Assembly (NCBI RefSeq): GCF_030812885.1
Contig: NZ_JAUSTO010000019.1
Span: 1 to 30,106 of the forward strand
Source: Moryella indoligenes
GTDB taxonomy: Bacteria; Bacillota; Clostridia; Lachnospirales; Lachnospiraceae
DNA: 30,106 bases
Reading direction: 5' to 3'
Position numbers and translations under genes: made by a program
Shown here: positions 23,561-28,577 of the stretch, in pieces
How the letters are laid out: each line of letters begins with the position of its first letter
Position numbering within the stretch: the stretch's first letter is position 1
Notes under the pieces: generated by a model
Told to the model about the DNA's origin: nothing
Databases searched by the model: none
What the model saw: the letters and a program-made list of their open reading frames with translations, nothing else

Positions 23561-23779
23561 CTACGCTTTTCCGTCCTGATTTTTTACTAGCTCCGTCAAG
23601 CTCTGCTCTCCTATATCGGCAGCTATAAGTCTTTTAATCCATCCTTGTAGGCTCTCGCCTCTCTGCTCTGCGTGACGATGTAGAAGCTCTCTTGTACCTT
23701 TAGGTATCTGTATATCAATCCGATCATAGGCTTTTGCTCTGTACTTTATAGTCGCGCGGCCTTGTGCTTTTGTGCTCAA
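23561..23779 (-). CDS. Ribbon-helix-helix (Arc/CopG-like) DNA-binding protein
   Basis: 72-aa protein. DRIDIQIPKGTRELLHRHAEQRGESLQGWIKRLIAADI (about residues 19-55) fits the RHH pattern: a short beta strand (DRIDIQIP), then two helices. The N-terminus is basic. Start is TTG (23777-23779) with AAGGTGG before it; no ATG fits. Such proteins are usually dimeric repressors of their own promoter or of a neighbouring gene. It is divergent from the 36-aa gene, and the shared intergenic space holds several palindromes (18-bp imperfect at 23803-23820, 18-bp perfect at 23876-23893). It has its own terminator. Confidence 0.8.
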   Translation of the reverse strand: MSTKAQGRATIKYRAKAYDRIDIQIPKGTRELLHRHAEQRGESLQGWIKRLIAADIGEQSLTELVKNQDGKA

Positions 23780-23802
23780 AATACCACCACCTTTCTATGC
23801 CT

Positions 23803-23893
23803 ATACTATAGCATAGGTACGAACATCCGGATATATACATATAGCACAATAAAGCTTGTGCAACTTGCCTATTGATATATATCCGGATATATA
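23803..23893. promoter_or_regulatory. Palindrome cluster between RHH gene and 36-aa gene
   Basis: Contains the imperfect palindrome CCTATACTATAGCATAGG (23803-23820, one mismatched pair) next to the RHH start, an inverted repeat GCACAA/TTGTGC (23844-23849, 23856-23861), and the perfect 18-bp palindrome TATATATCCGGATATATA (23876-23893). A partial copy of the last, ATCCGGATATATA, lies at 23825-23837. On the plus strand TTGCCT followed after 17 nt by TATATA places the perfect palindrome over a -10. Likely operator sites for the RHH protein. Confidence 0.6.
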
Positions 23894-23973
23894 GTATTTT
23901 ATAGTCACAGCAAGCGACACGGGCAACCGAAAAGCAAGCGAGTATCCGCAGGGTGAAACAGGAGGAAAGGAAA

Positions 23974-24084
23974 ATGAATGAAATGAATGTTTCTGAAGCT
24001 TTGGTAAAAGCGATTCTGGAAATTCTGGAAAAGTGTAAAACACTTGAGGAAGCGAAAGAATCTATCAGAAATTTACTGAAGTAA
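23974..24084 (+). CDS. 36-aa acidic helical peptide, unknown function
   Basis: Short plus-strand gene encoding MNEMNVSEALVKAILEILEK and 16 more residues, ending in ESIRNLLK. It has an excellent AGGAGG site 9 nt before the ATG, a clear promoter-operator region and a structured end, so it is probably real despite its length. The sequence should form one or two amphipathic helices with a leucine/isoleucine face and one Cys (residue 21). It could be a small inhibitor, a toxin/antitoxin component or an antirepressor peptide; nothing in the sequence decides. Divergent from the RHH gene, probably under its control. Confidence 0.65.
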   Translation: MNEMNVSEALVKAILEILEKCKTLEEAKESIRNLLK

Positions 24085-24089
24085 GCAAT

Positions 24090-24128
24090 AAAAAAAGAAT
24101 CGGCCCGCCTCCAAAGCTAAACCGATTC
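24090..24128 (-). terminator. Terminator downstream of the second RHH gene
   Basis: Minus strand: GAATCGG and CCGATTC (24122-24128 with 24097-24103) form a 7-bp stem around an 18-nt loop, followed by seven T. On the plus strand it also follows the 36-aa stop by 12 nt. Confidence 0.65.
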
Positions 24129-24135
24129 AGAGAGA

Positions 24136-24156
24136 CCCGGCGAACCTGCCGCCGGG
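24136..24156 (+). other. GC hairpin with 7-nt loop after the 36-aa gene
   Basis: CCCGGCG, loop AACCTGC, CGCCGGG: perfect 7-bp stem. No U run on the plus strand. Similar stem plus 7-nt loop hairpins occur after other island ORFs. Confidence 0.55.
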
Positions 24157-24229
24157 GCTCCTCCCCAAAAAGATTATAGCAGGAAAACAACACCGGCGCA
24201 AGCCGTGAAAATAGCATAGAAATTCTGTT

Positions 24230-24418
24230 CTATTGTTCGCGTTCTAGCCTCTCATTTATGGCCGCCTCGATCCACTGCGATTTGCTTACTCCGGATATAT
24301 CCGCGGCCTCTTGCACTTTTTCCTTGATCCCTTTTGTGAACAGCAGATTTATCCTGTCTCTGTTTTCGTCTTTCCATTTTTGCTGTCGCTTGTTTCTTTT
24401 CTGTATATCCTCCGGCAT
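24230..24418 (-). CDS. Second ribbon-helix-helix repressor
   Basis: 62-aa protein; KDENRDRINLLFTKGIKEKVQEAADISGVSKSQWIEAAINERLERE covers a full RHH domain: strand DRINLLF, helix 1 GIKEKVQEAADISG, helix 2 SKSQWIEAAINERLE. The first 18 residues are basic and Gln-rich and may contact DNA. GAGGAGGCGATATA precedes the ATG. A perfect TATAAT lies 39 bp upstream of the start. It is divergent from the GNAT gene, and the space between them is full of inverted repeats. A copy of the CCGGATATATCC palindrome falls inside its own coding region at 24291-24302. Confidence 0.82.
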   Translation of the reverse strand: MPEDIQKRNKRQQKWKDENRDRINLLFTKGIKEKVQEAADISGVSKSQWIEAAINERLEREQ

Positions 24419-24456
24419 TATATCGCCTCCTCTCTTTTATGCCACATATAGTATAT

Positions 24457-24556
24457 ATTATAGAGACGCGGGGCGCACTATGAAAAATGTACAAAATGAT
24501 GGTGCGCACTTTGTACATTTTGCCGTATTGACGTAGGGCGCCCTATGTCTTATGAT
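24457..24556. promoter_or_regulatory. Divergent promoter-operator region of RHH2 and GNAT genes
   Basis: Minus strand: TATAAT at 24457-24462, with a weak T-rich -35. Plus strand: TTGACG (24528-24533), 17-nt spacer, TATGAT (24551-24556), a good sigma-70-type promoter facing the GNAT gene. Two operator-like elements: a perfect 12-bp inverted repeat AAAATGTACAAA/TTTGTACATTTT (24484-24495 and 24510-24521) around GTGCGCAC, and the palindrome TAGGGCGCCCTA (24534-24545) exactly inside the plus-strand spacer. Confidence 0.75.
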
Positions 24557-24638
24557 GAAGGCACAACGAAACGGAAGCAAGCCAACAAGGCAAGCGACAA
24601 CGGCACACTAAAACACACAAAACAAGAAAGGAAAAACA

Positions 24639-24965
24639 ATGAAGCTCACACTCAACAAAATCAGCAGCCGGGACGAAGATAGCTACATCGCGAGCCTTTA
24701 CCACATCATCGCAGACGGCGAGAACATCGGTTCCGTCTCCACTATAGAAGACGAGGAGAGCATCTACATTGAGCGTATCGACGTAGACGGGGCTTTCCAG
24801 AATCGTGGCTACGGTACAGCAGCCCTCCGGATTTTTTCCGAAATGGCGAGCACGGTTTACCTCGCTCCCGACAACAAGGACGCGCAGAGACTGTACGAGC
24901 GCATCGGTTGCGAGACCTACAGCTTCCCCGAAGTAGATCAGGGATTTGGCGTGTACGAAATTTAA
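24639..24965 (+). CDS. GNAT-family N-acetyltransferase
   Basis: 108-aa short acetyltransferase that should transfer an acetyl group from acetyl-CoA to an unknown amine. The acetyl-CoA-binding motif is GAFQNRGYGTAALRIF (residues 51-66; pattern Q/R-x-x-G-x-G), after strand IYIERIDVD; a second motif TVYLAPDNKDAQRLYERIGC (72-91) is the usual 'N--A--LYE--GF' end. It lacks part of the N-terminal helices of longer GNATs, so it may be a minimal form. AAGAAAGGAAAAAC precedes the start. It is on the plus strand, against the phage late genes, with its own promoter. Possible roles are modification of a toxin, tRNA or host protein. Confidence 0.85.
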   Translation: MKLTLNKISSRDEDSYIASLYHIIADGENIGSVSTIEDEESIYIERIDVDGAFQNRGYGTAALRIFSEMASTVYLAPDNKDAQRLYERIGCETYSFPEVDQGFGVYEI

Positions 24966-24994
24966 ATCTGAGGTTTAAGCCATATTGAAAACCA

Positions 24995-25064
24995 ATAGCA
25001 AGAAAGCCCGCCCCGGCGGGCGTTGTAATGCAGCCGTAGACGGTCACAAGCCCGTTAAATGCAG
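24995..25064 (+). other. Structured spacer after the GNAT gene
   Basis: Contains GCCCGC/GCGGGC with a 4-nt loop, and an alternative long stem CGGGC-g-TTGT with ACAA-GCCCG enclosing CCGT-AG-ACGG. The two folds share the GCGGGC strand, so they exclude each other. No U run follows, so it is not a standard terminator. It lies upstream of the ribosome-binding site of the 89-aa gene. Confidence 0.45.
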
Positions 25065-25102
25065 AGTGCAGCACATCACACATGATAGGAGGTTGTAAGA
25101 AT

Positions 25103-25372
25103 ATGACTAAATTAAACCGCTTGTTTTTACGTCTTGAAAAAGACGGCTTTACAGTCAGAAAAAGCGAACTGTGCAATGTGGATTGTACAGGGATTAACGC
25201 CCCGGTTTTAATTATTGATACCAATTATGAAGGATTCTACCCGCCTAAATCGGTTTTTGATAAGCAGGGAATGATTAGAAATATTTGCAAAAACCGTTTT
25301 TCAGTGCAGGCACGCGGTTATTATACAGCCTTGTTTATTCGTGAATGGTTACCCCATGAAAAGCACTTATAA
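25103..25372 (+). CDS. 89-aa hypothetical island protein
   Basis: Protein of unknown function starting MTKLNRLFLRLEKDGFTVRK. The ATG at 25103 follows GGAGG (25088-25092); an upstream ATG at 25082 would place that site inside the gene. The protein is basic, with two cysteines (28 and 32 region: CNVDC) and mixed strands and helices (APVLIIDTNYEG, FSVQARGYYTALFIREW). It lies alone on the plus strand between two structured spacers. The ending HEKHL is directly followed by structured element A. No family recognised. Confidence 0.7.
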   Translation: MTKLNRLFLRLEKDGFTVRKSELCNVDCTGINAPVLIIDTNYEGFYPPKSVFDKQGMIRNICKNRFSVQARGYYTALFIREWLPHEKHL

Positions 25373-25378
25373 AACAGC

Positions 25379-25420
25379 CCCGCCGCAGAGAATGCCAGCC
25401 GGACCGATACCGGCGGCGGG
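25379..25420 (+). ncRNA. Structured element A (three-way junction) after the 89-aa gene
   Basis: Begins 6 nt after the stop. Outer stem CCCGCC/GGCGGG (25379-25384, 25415-25420); arm 1 GCA-GAGAA-TGC (25385-25395); two unpaired bases; arm 2 GCCGG-ACCGATA-CCGGC (25398-25414). Arm 1 is identical in element B, while arm 2 and the outer-stem ends differ but remain paired. Could act as RNA (transcript end, processing or translation control) or as folded single-stranded DNA. No known family recognised. Confidence 0.6.
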
Positions 25421-25460
25421 ATTTCCACAAGAACAAAACACAAAATCAAGGAGGCACAAA

Positions 25461-25853
25461 ATGATAATAAAAACATTTGCTTGCAATGACATGTTGACGG
25501 TTGAGTATGATTCGAGAATTACACATAACTTTAAAATCATGGATTATGTCCCTAATGGTTACACAATTTGGAACGTTGACATGCCAGATGGCTTTTTATT
25601 GCTCTGTAAGCTTTCTGCTTACCAGCCCTTTAAAGGAGGCCAAAACATAGATGCAGAAAGTTTGGTCGCCATTAAATTTAGCAAAGCGCAAATACTAGCA
25701 CGCGCTAGCATGTTATACGGCATAGGCTCTTTAAGCCAAGCAGAACGCTACATCAAAAGATATCGGGATAGCAAAAAAAATAGCTATGCGTACAAAAAAA
25801 GCCAGAAAATACAAAAAGCACTTCCTCTTTTCAACCAGATAAAATGGGCTTGA
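25461..25853 (+). CDS. 130-aa hypothetical island protein
   Basis: Protein of unknown function (MIIKTFACNDMLTVEYDSRI start). The frame is open from 25341, through element A, but AAGGAGG lies just before the ATG at 25461, so that start is used. The first 70 residues look beta-rich (TVEYDSRITHNFKIMDYVPNGYTIWNVDMPDGFLLLCKL); the rest is helical and strongly basic (AERYIKRYRDSKKNSYAYKKSQKIQKAL), so nucleic-acid binding is possible. No catalytic motif. It sits between structured elements A and C and has similar spacing to both neighbours. Confidence 0.72.
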   Translation: MIIKTFACNDMLTVEYDSRITHNFKIMDYVPNGYTIWNVDMPDGFLLLCKLSAYQPFKGGQNIDAESLVAIKFSKAQILARASMLYGIGSLSQAERYIKRYRDSKKNSYAYKKSQKIQKALPLFNQIKWA

Positions 25854-25860
25854 TTCTTCC

Positions 25861-25900
25861 CGTGTAGTAGGACTCTCGCGGCGTTCAATCCGCCGGCACG
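25861..25900 (+). ncRNA. Structured element C (divergent relative of A and B)
   Basis: Begins 7 nt after the stop of the 130-aa gene. Outer stem CGTG/CACG (25861-25864, 25897-25900); a small arm AGT-AGG-ACT (25866-25874); arm 2 CGGCG-TTCAATC-CGCCG (25879-25895), again 5 bp with a 7-nt loop. Same layout as A and B but different sequence. Weaker case than A/B. Confidence 0.4.
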
Positions 25901-25943
25901 AATTTTATTGTAAACATCTATACAAAAAAGGGAGGTCACAAAA

Positions 25944-26474
25944 ATGACTAACTATCACAAAGAGCATGTACACAAAAAGCAGCTGTTAATCATTGACATA
26001 GCTATTGTTAATGATGAATACGAAGTAATAGCTATGCGCGAGGACGGAAATGAGCTTGACATTGCAACGTTCTCAAACAAAAACGACGCGATTAAATGCT
26101 TCAATCAGTTCATTGCGAAGTATCCAGCGGACACAAAAAAACTTTCCGGGAAGTATGCCAAGCTCCGCGACGATCTCCAGACAGCACTCGAAGCCGGACG
26201 GCAGGCACAAAAACAAAATCCGGAGGACGGCGGAACCTGCAACTTTGATACTTCTATGCTTAGCCTTCCGCGCTGGAATTTTGAAAAAGTGCAACAGGCC
26301 GTGCAAGAAGCCGGTGCAACCTGCTTTGCACAAAACTTTTACGGTTCAAAACGTTTCTTTATCGTTCCGAAGGCCAACGGGCAAGGAAATGCACGAACCG
26401 CTAGTGCTAAAGCCATCACAAAAATGTTACAATCGTTAGGCTACAATGCTAGTATGTATTATGCTATGGATTAA
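25944..26474 (+). CDS. 176-aa conserved-type accessory protein
   Basis: Unknown function. The first 75 residues look like a small alpha/beta domain (LLIIDIAIVNDEYEVIAMREDG...NDAIKCFNQFIAKYP); a helical linker follows (LRDDLQTALEAGRQAQKQNP); the last 80 residues hold EDGGTCNFDTSMLSLPRWNFEKVQQAVQEAG, FYGSKRFFIV and GQGNARTASAKAITKMLQSLGYNASMYYAMD. I recognise this C-terminal pattern as recurring in clostridial mobile elements, but know no function for it. GGGAGGTCACAAAA precedes the ATG. The TAA stop is itself part of structured element B. Confidence 0.75.
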   Translation: MTNYHKEHVHKKQLLIIDIAIVNDEYEVIAMREDGNELDIATFSNKNDAIKCFNQFIAKYPADTKKLSGKYAKLRDDLQTALEAGRQAQKQNPEDGGTCNFDTSMLSLPRWNFEKVQQAVQEAGATCFAQNFYGSKRFFIVPKANGQGNARTASAKAITKMLQSLGYNASMYYAMD

Positions 26475-26519
26475 TCGCCGCAGAGAATGCTTGCTCAGCT
26501 CGATACTGAGCGGCGGATT
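26473..26519 (+). ncRNA. Structured element B (three-way junction) after the 176-aa gene
   Basis: Outer stem AATC-GCC paired with GGC-g-GATT (26473-26479, 26512-26519, one bulged G); arm 1 GCA-GAGAA-TGC (26480-26490); two unpaired bases; arm 2 GCTCAG-CTCGATA-CTGAGC (26493-26511). Compared with A, arm 1 is identical, the 7-nt loop keeps CGATA, and arm 2 and outer-stem bases change on both sides so that pairing is kept. It starts inside the stop codon of the 176-aa gene. Confidence 0.6.
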
Positions 26520-26838
26520 ACACAAAAAGTTGAGAAGAACGCAGAAGCGTTGAGAAGAACGCAGAAGAGTTCTCAACGTTCAAGCGTCTGGGGTGTTCCA
26601 TGCAACCAAATTGGCACCCTTCAAGAAACAAAAAAACAAACTACTTAGATGGCATAACACAGTAGACTCACAAAATGACTTTATGAAAACTGTCGAATCT
26701 TCATTTATCCAAACATTAGAATCACTAAGTGCCGAACAACAAAAATCTTAAGGTGTTTTAACAAAAAGCACCAACACAAAAAGTTACAACAAAAAACAAA
26801 AGTCTATACACAAAAAACGCAAACACAAAAAACAAAAA
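26520..26838. other. Degenerate / low-complexity stretch without a convincing gene
   Basis: Holds a 20-bp tandem duplication with alternative hairpins (26529-26578), then short frames only: MQPNWHPSRNKKTNYLDGIT (21 codons from 26600) and a frame open from about 26552 to a TAA at 26749-26751 that ends in MKTVESSFIQTLESLSAEQQ KS with no ribosome-binding site. A 53-codon frame also starts inside element B at 26487. From about 26755 to 26838 the plus strand is made of repeated ACACAAAAA-type words. It may be the remains of one more ORF. Confidence 0.45.
26529..26578 (+). repeat. 20-bp tandem duplication with two exclusive hairpins
   Basis: The unit beginning GTTGAGAAGAACGCAGAAG is present at 26529-26548 and 26549-26568, then GTTCTCAACG follows. 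Hairpin 1: AACGC-AGAA-GCGTT (26538-26551). Hairpin 2: CGTTGAGAA (26548-26556) with TTCTCAACG (26570-26578). They share bases 26548-26551, so only one can form. Confidence 0.7.
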
Positions 26839-26865
26839 GCGCCGTTCCGTTGTTTGGAATGGCGC
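26833..26865 (-). terminator. Terminator downstream of the late regulator (possibly bidirectional)
   Basis: 10-bp stem (26856-26865 with 26839-26848, one G-T pair) and 7-nt loop; on the minus strand it is followed by TTTTTGTTTTTTG. On the plus strand the tail is only CTTGTT. It separates the regulator transcript from the island. Confidence 0.85.
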
Positions 26866-27057
26866 CTTGTTAATTAATGCGACCTATTGTGTATTCATGT
26901 GCAGAAACAAACTGTTTTCGTTTATTGCGCCGATGTTTATAAATGTTTATAAACAAAAAGTGTAAGCTAAAGATGGTGAACAAAAACCTTAATCCATTAT
27001 AGCGCGTATATAGGGAAGATCATATAAGATTTTAACAAAATCGTTCCACGCACAAAA
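26866..27057. other. 3' untranslated spacer of the regulator transcript
   Basis: No gene. The only structure is TGTTTATAAATGTTTATAAACA at about 26936-26957, a direct repeat of TGTTTATAAA whose second copy is a full palindrome. It may be an operator or just A/T-rich sequence. Confidence 0.4.
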
Positions 27058-27543
27058 TCATGCTTCTGCGTCTCGTGCTCTCACTTCAATTTCACGAATT
27101 CCATTAACTCGTTCTAACATTTCACCCAAACGAATTAGCGCCATCCTGTGCCAAAGGCGTGCAGTACTCTCCGAAACATTCAGTTTGTTAGAAATTTGCA
27201 CCCAGTTTTCTTGACCACCATAGCGCCACAAAATAAGCTTTTTATACCGTGCATGTATCATGTCTATGCAGTGGCGAATATGTTTCTCATCCATAAACAA
27301 AACTTTAAGAGAATCATCAATTTCTTTCAGTCTGGTGCGCGATTCAATGTCCCCTAACCTCTGAATTGCTACATTTGCTGCCGGGTCACTAGTAGAACTT
27401 CCGTGTGGCATTCCGTCAACATTAACAGCACTCAAGTATGGATATTTATTGTCAATGTCAAGCTGTTCTTTTTGAAACATTTTACGTTTTTGCGGAATGT
27501 TATAGTAATACAAAATTATGGTGCTGACCACATCATACTTCAT
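27058..27543 (-). CDS. Late-transcription regulator, ArpU/RinA-like (sigma region 4-type HTH)
   Basis: 161-aa protein. The C-terminal half (HIRHCIDMIHARYKKLILWRYGGQENWVQISNKLNVSESTARLWHRMALIRLGEML) has the form of sigma-factor region 4: a helix ending in a W/RY-G motif, then a helix-turn-helix (NWVQISNKLNVSESTARLWHRMA). The N-terminal half is helical and contains YPYLSAVNVDGMP, as in the phage regulators of the DUF1492/ArpU type. Such proteins switch on the late operon from a place just upstream of the small terminase gene. Here the island separates it from its presumed target near 23000. AAGGGGGCAGT precedes the ATG. Confidence 0.8.
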   Translation of the reverse strand: MKYDVVSTIILYYYNIPQKRKMFQKEQLDIDNKYPYLSAVNVDGMPHGSSTSDPAANVAIQRLGDIESRTRLKEIDDSLKVLFMDEKHIRHCIDMIHARYKKLILWRYGGQENWVQISNKLNVSESTARLWHRMALIRLGEMLERVNGIREIEVRARDAEA

Positions 27544-27555
27544 ACTGCCCCCTTC

Positions 27556-27852
27556 TCAATCAACAGGGACTTCTATCCCTGTCTTTTCCTTCAGTTCATT
27601 AGCAAGATTTCGAATGTCGAGACCTTCACTTTTCCATCGTCCACATTCTTCATCTATTGCTCCGTAAAGCCGCATGAGCCGTTGCCCTCCAAAACCAAAA
27701 ACCTCGTGAAGTTTTAACCCCATCATGATATACATACCAACAATCATATCGTGCTGTGTTTGGTCTCTCTCAGCCTGTCGCTGCTTCTGTACAATTCGTC
27801 TTGCGGAATGGGCATTGGATTTCTCCAACGCCCGGCGCATTTTTCGGTTCAT
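27556..27852 (-). CDS. 98-aa phage protein of unknown function
   Basis: Helical, strongly basic N-terminus (MNRKMRRALEKSNAHSARRIVQKQRQAERDQ), then MIVGMYIMMGLKLHEVFGFG and an acidic C-terminal part. The MNRKMRRA start is common in small proteins of clostridial prophages, but I know no function. The ATG at 27852 follows GGGAGGAGTGGGA; the frame's earlier GTG is inside that site. It overlaps the upstream gene by 4 bp and is 12 bp before the regulator, so it is expressed with it. Confidence 0.7.
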   Translation of the reverse strand: MNRKMRRALEKSNAHSARRIVQKQRQAERDQTQHDMIVGMYIMMGLKLHEVFGFGGQRLMRLYGAIDEECGRWKSEGLDIRNLANELKEKTGIEVPVD

Positions 27853-28028
27853 TCCCACTCCTCCCACGTATTTTTATCCCGAATGTGTAGCCGTTCTAGC
27901 ACTGTCAGACCAAAAACGTTAGCTAGGGCCCATACGCAGCGCAGAAAGAGAAGCACGTGCTCTGGTGGATTGGAAGCCCGTTTTACGGCTGTATCGGCTG
28001 TAGGGTCGCGATATCCTTCCTGATTCAT
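27849..28028 (-). CDS. 59-aa phage protein of unknown function
   Basis: Short protein starting MNQEGYRDPTADTAVKRASN; the ATG at 28028 follows GGAGGTGATACGGA, and the longer frame from 28064 would overlap the neighbour needlessly. The NxEGYRDPTAD start is one I recognise as recurrent in small proteins beside phage late regulators; the role is unknown. The middle is hydrophobic and helical (HVLLFLRCVWALANVFGLTVLERL), perhaps a membrane-associated helix. Overlaps both neighbours by 4 bp. Confidence 0.7.
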   Translation of the reverse strand: MNQEGYRDPTADTAVKRASNPPEHVLLFLRCVWALANVFGLTVLERLHIRDKNTWEEWE

Positions 28029-28210
28029 TTCCGTATCACCTCCAAAAGCAGCACGAACTGCCAAATCAAGCGCGTCTTCGCAAGCTCGAAATATTGATCT
28101 CTGGTGATTTTTTCTTTAGATGCTATACTGGTCACATTACAAATTGCTGATATCATGCCCAACATAACAACAATTTTCATCGCTAAATTTAACAGAAAAC
28201 CTATGTCCAA
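28025..28210 (-). CDS. 61-aa single-helix membrane protein
   Basis: Begins with TTG (28208-28210) after GGGAGGCTGAACC. Residues about 4-24 (GFLLNLAMKIVVMLGMISAI) form a hydrophobic segment, followed by a polar part and a second, weaker hydrophobic helix (LIWQFVLLLEVI). Unknown function; it could be a small membrane protein made early or a holin-like leftover. Part of the coupled block of small genes ending in the regulator. Confidence 0.6.
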   Translation of the reverse strand: MDIGFLLNLAMKIVVMLGMISAICNVTSIASKEKITRDQYFELAKTRLIWQFVLLLEVIRK

Positions 28211-28240
28211 GGTTCAGCCTCCCTTCGCATAGCCCTATCA

Positions 28241-28471
28241 CTAACCTTCTTCATTTTTGTGCTCCTTCTCTACATATTCATCACAAGTAACAAACGGTCT
28301 GAATTTCTCATAATTTGTGCAACGCATCAGCTCACATACACCATTACGCAGGCTTAACATGTCCGATTTATACCTACAAACGCATTCATGTACGCAAGAT
28401 ACACACGGAGTTGAATCCATAAAGACATAAGATTCAACAGGCACATCTTTTTTCCACGGCATCAATATCAT
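28241..28471 (-). CDS. Cysteine-rich small protein, possible metal binder
   Basis: 76-aa protein with seven cysteines at about 23, 26, 30, 32, 46, 51 and 63, in the order CVSC-x3-CVC, then spaced single Cys. This spacing suggests a zinc or other metal site. No known family recognised. A second ATG (28462, MPWKKD) is possible; 28471 is kept because AAAGG lies 8 nt upstream and the start overlaps the stop of a possible 18-aa peptide. Confidence 0.65.
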   Translation of the reverse strand: MILMPWKKDVPVESYVFMDSTPCVSCVHECVCRYKSDMLSLRNGVCELMRCTNYEKFRPFVTCDEYVEKEHKNEEG

Positions 28472-28525
28472 TCCTGCAACCTTTCCAGTTCAATCTCTGC
28501 ATCTTCAAGCGTTGAAATACTCATC
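28469..28525 (-). CDS. Possible 18-aa coupled peptide
   Basis: A tiny frame encodes MSISTLEDAEIELERLQE and ends in TGA overlapping the ATG of the Cys-rich gene (ATGA). There is no strong ribosome-binding site. It may be a leader that couples translation. It sits in the 106-bp gap after the methyltransferase gene; nothing else is visible there. Confidence 0.3.
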
Positions 28526-28577
28526 TGCCATTTTCAGCATGCATAGGGAATTTTCATCATTTCCGCTATCGCTTGCA

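Noticed and set aside
23801..24043. 80-aa minus-strand frame across the RHH1/36-aa promoter region.
   Set aside because: It covers palindromes and the 36-aa gene in antisense, and has no ribosome-binding site.
25871..25903. Resemblance of element C to the 3' half of a tRNA (T-arm with TTCAATC loop).
   Set aside because: No matching acceptor strand, D-arm or anticodon arm lies upstream, and the same 5-bp/7-nt hairpin plan with a different loop occurs in elements A and B.
25379..26519. Integron attC sites or CRISPR repeats as explanation of the structured elements.
   Set aside because: No attC core (GTTRRRY pairs) is seen, no integrase is present, and spacing by whole ORFs with diverged copies excludes a CRISPR array.
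26487..26648. 53-codon plus-strand ORF starting inside element B.
   Set aside because: It has only a weak GCAGAGA before the ATG, crosses a 20-bp repeat that is not a multiple of three, and its first part is explained by the structured element.
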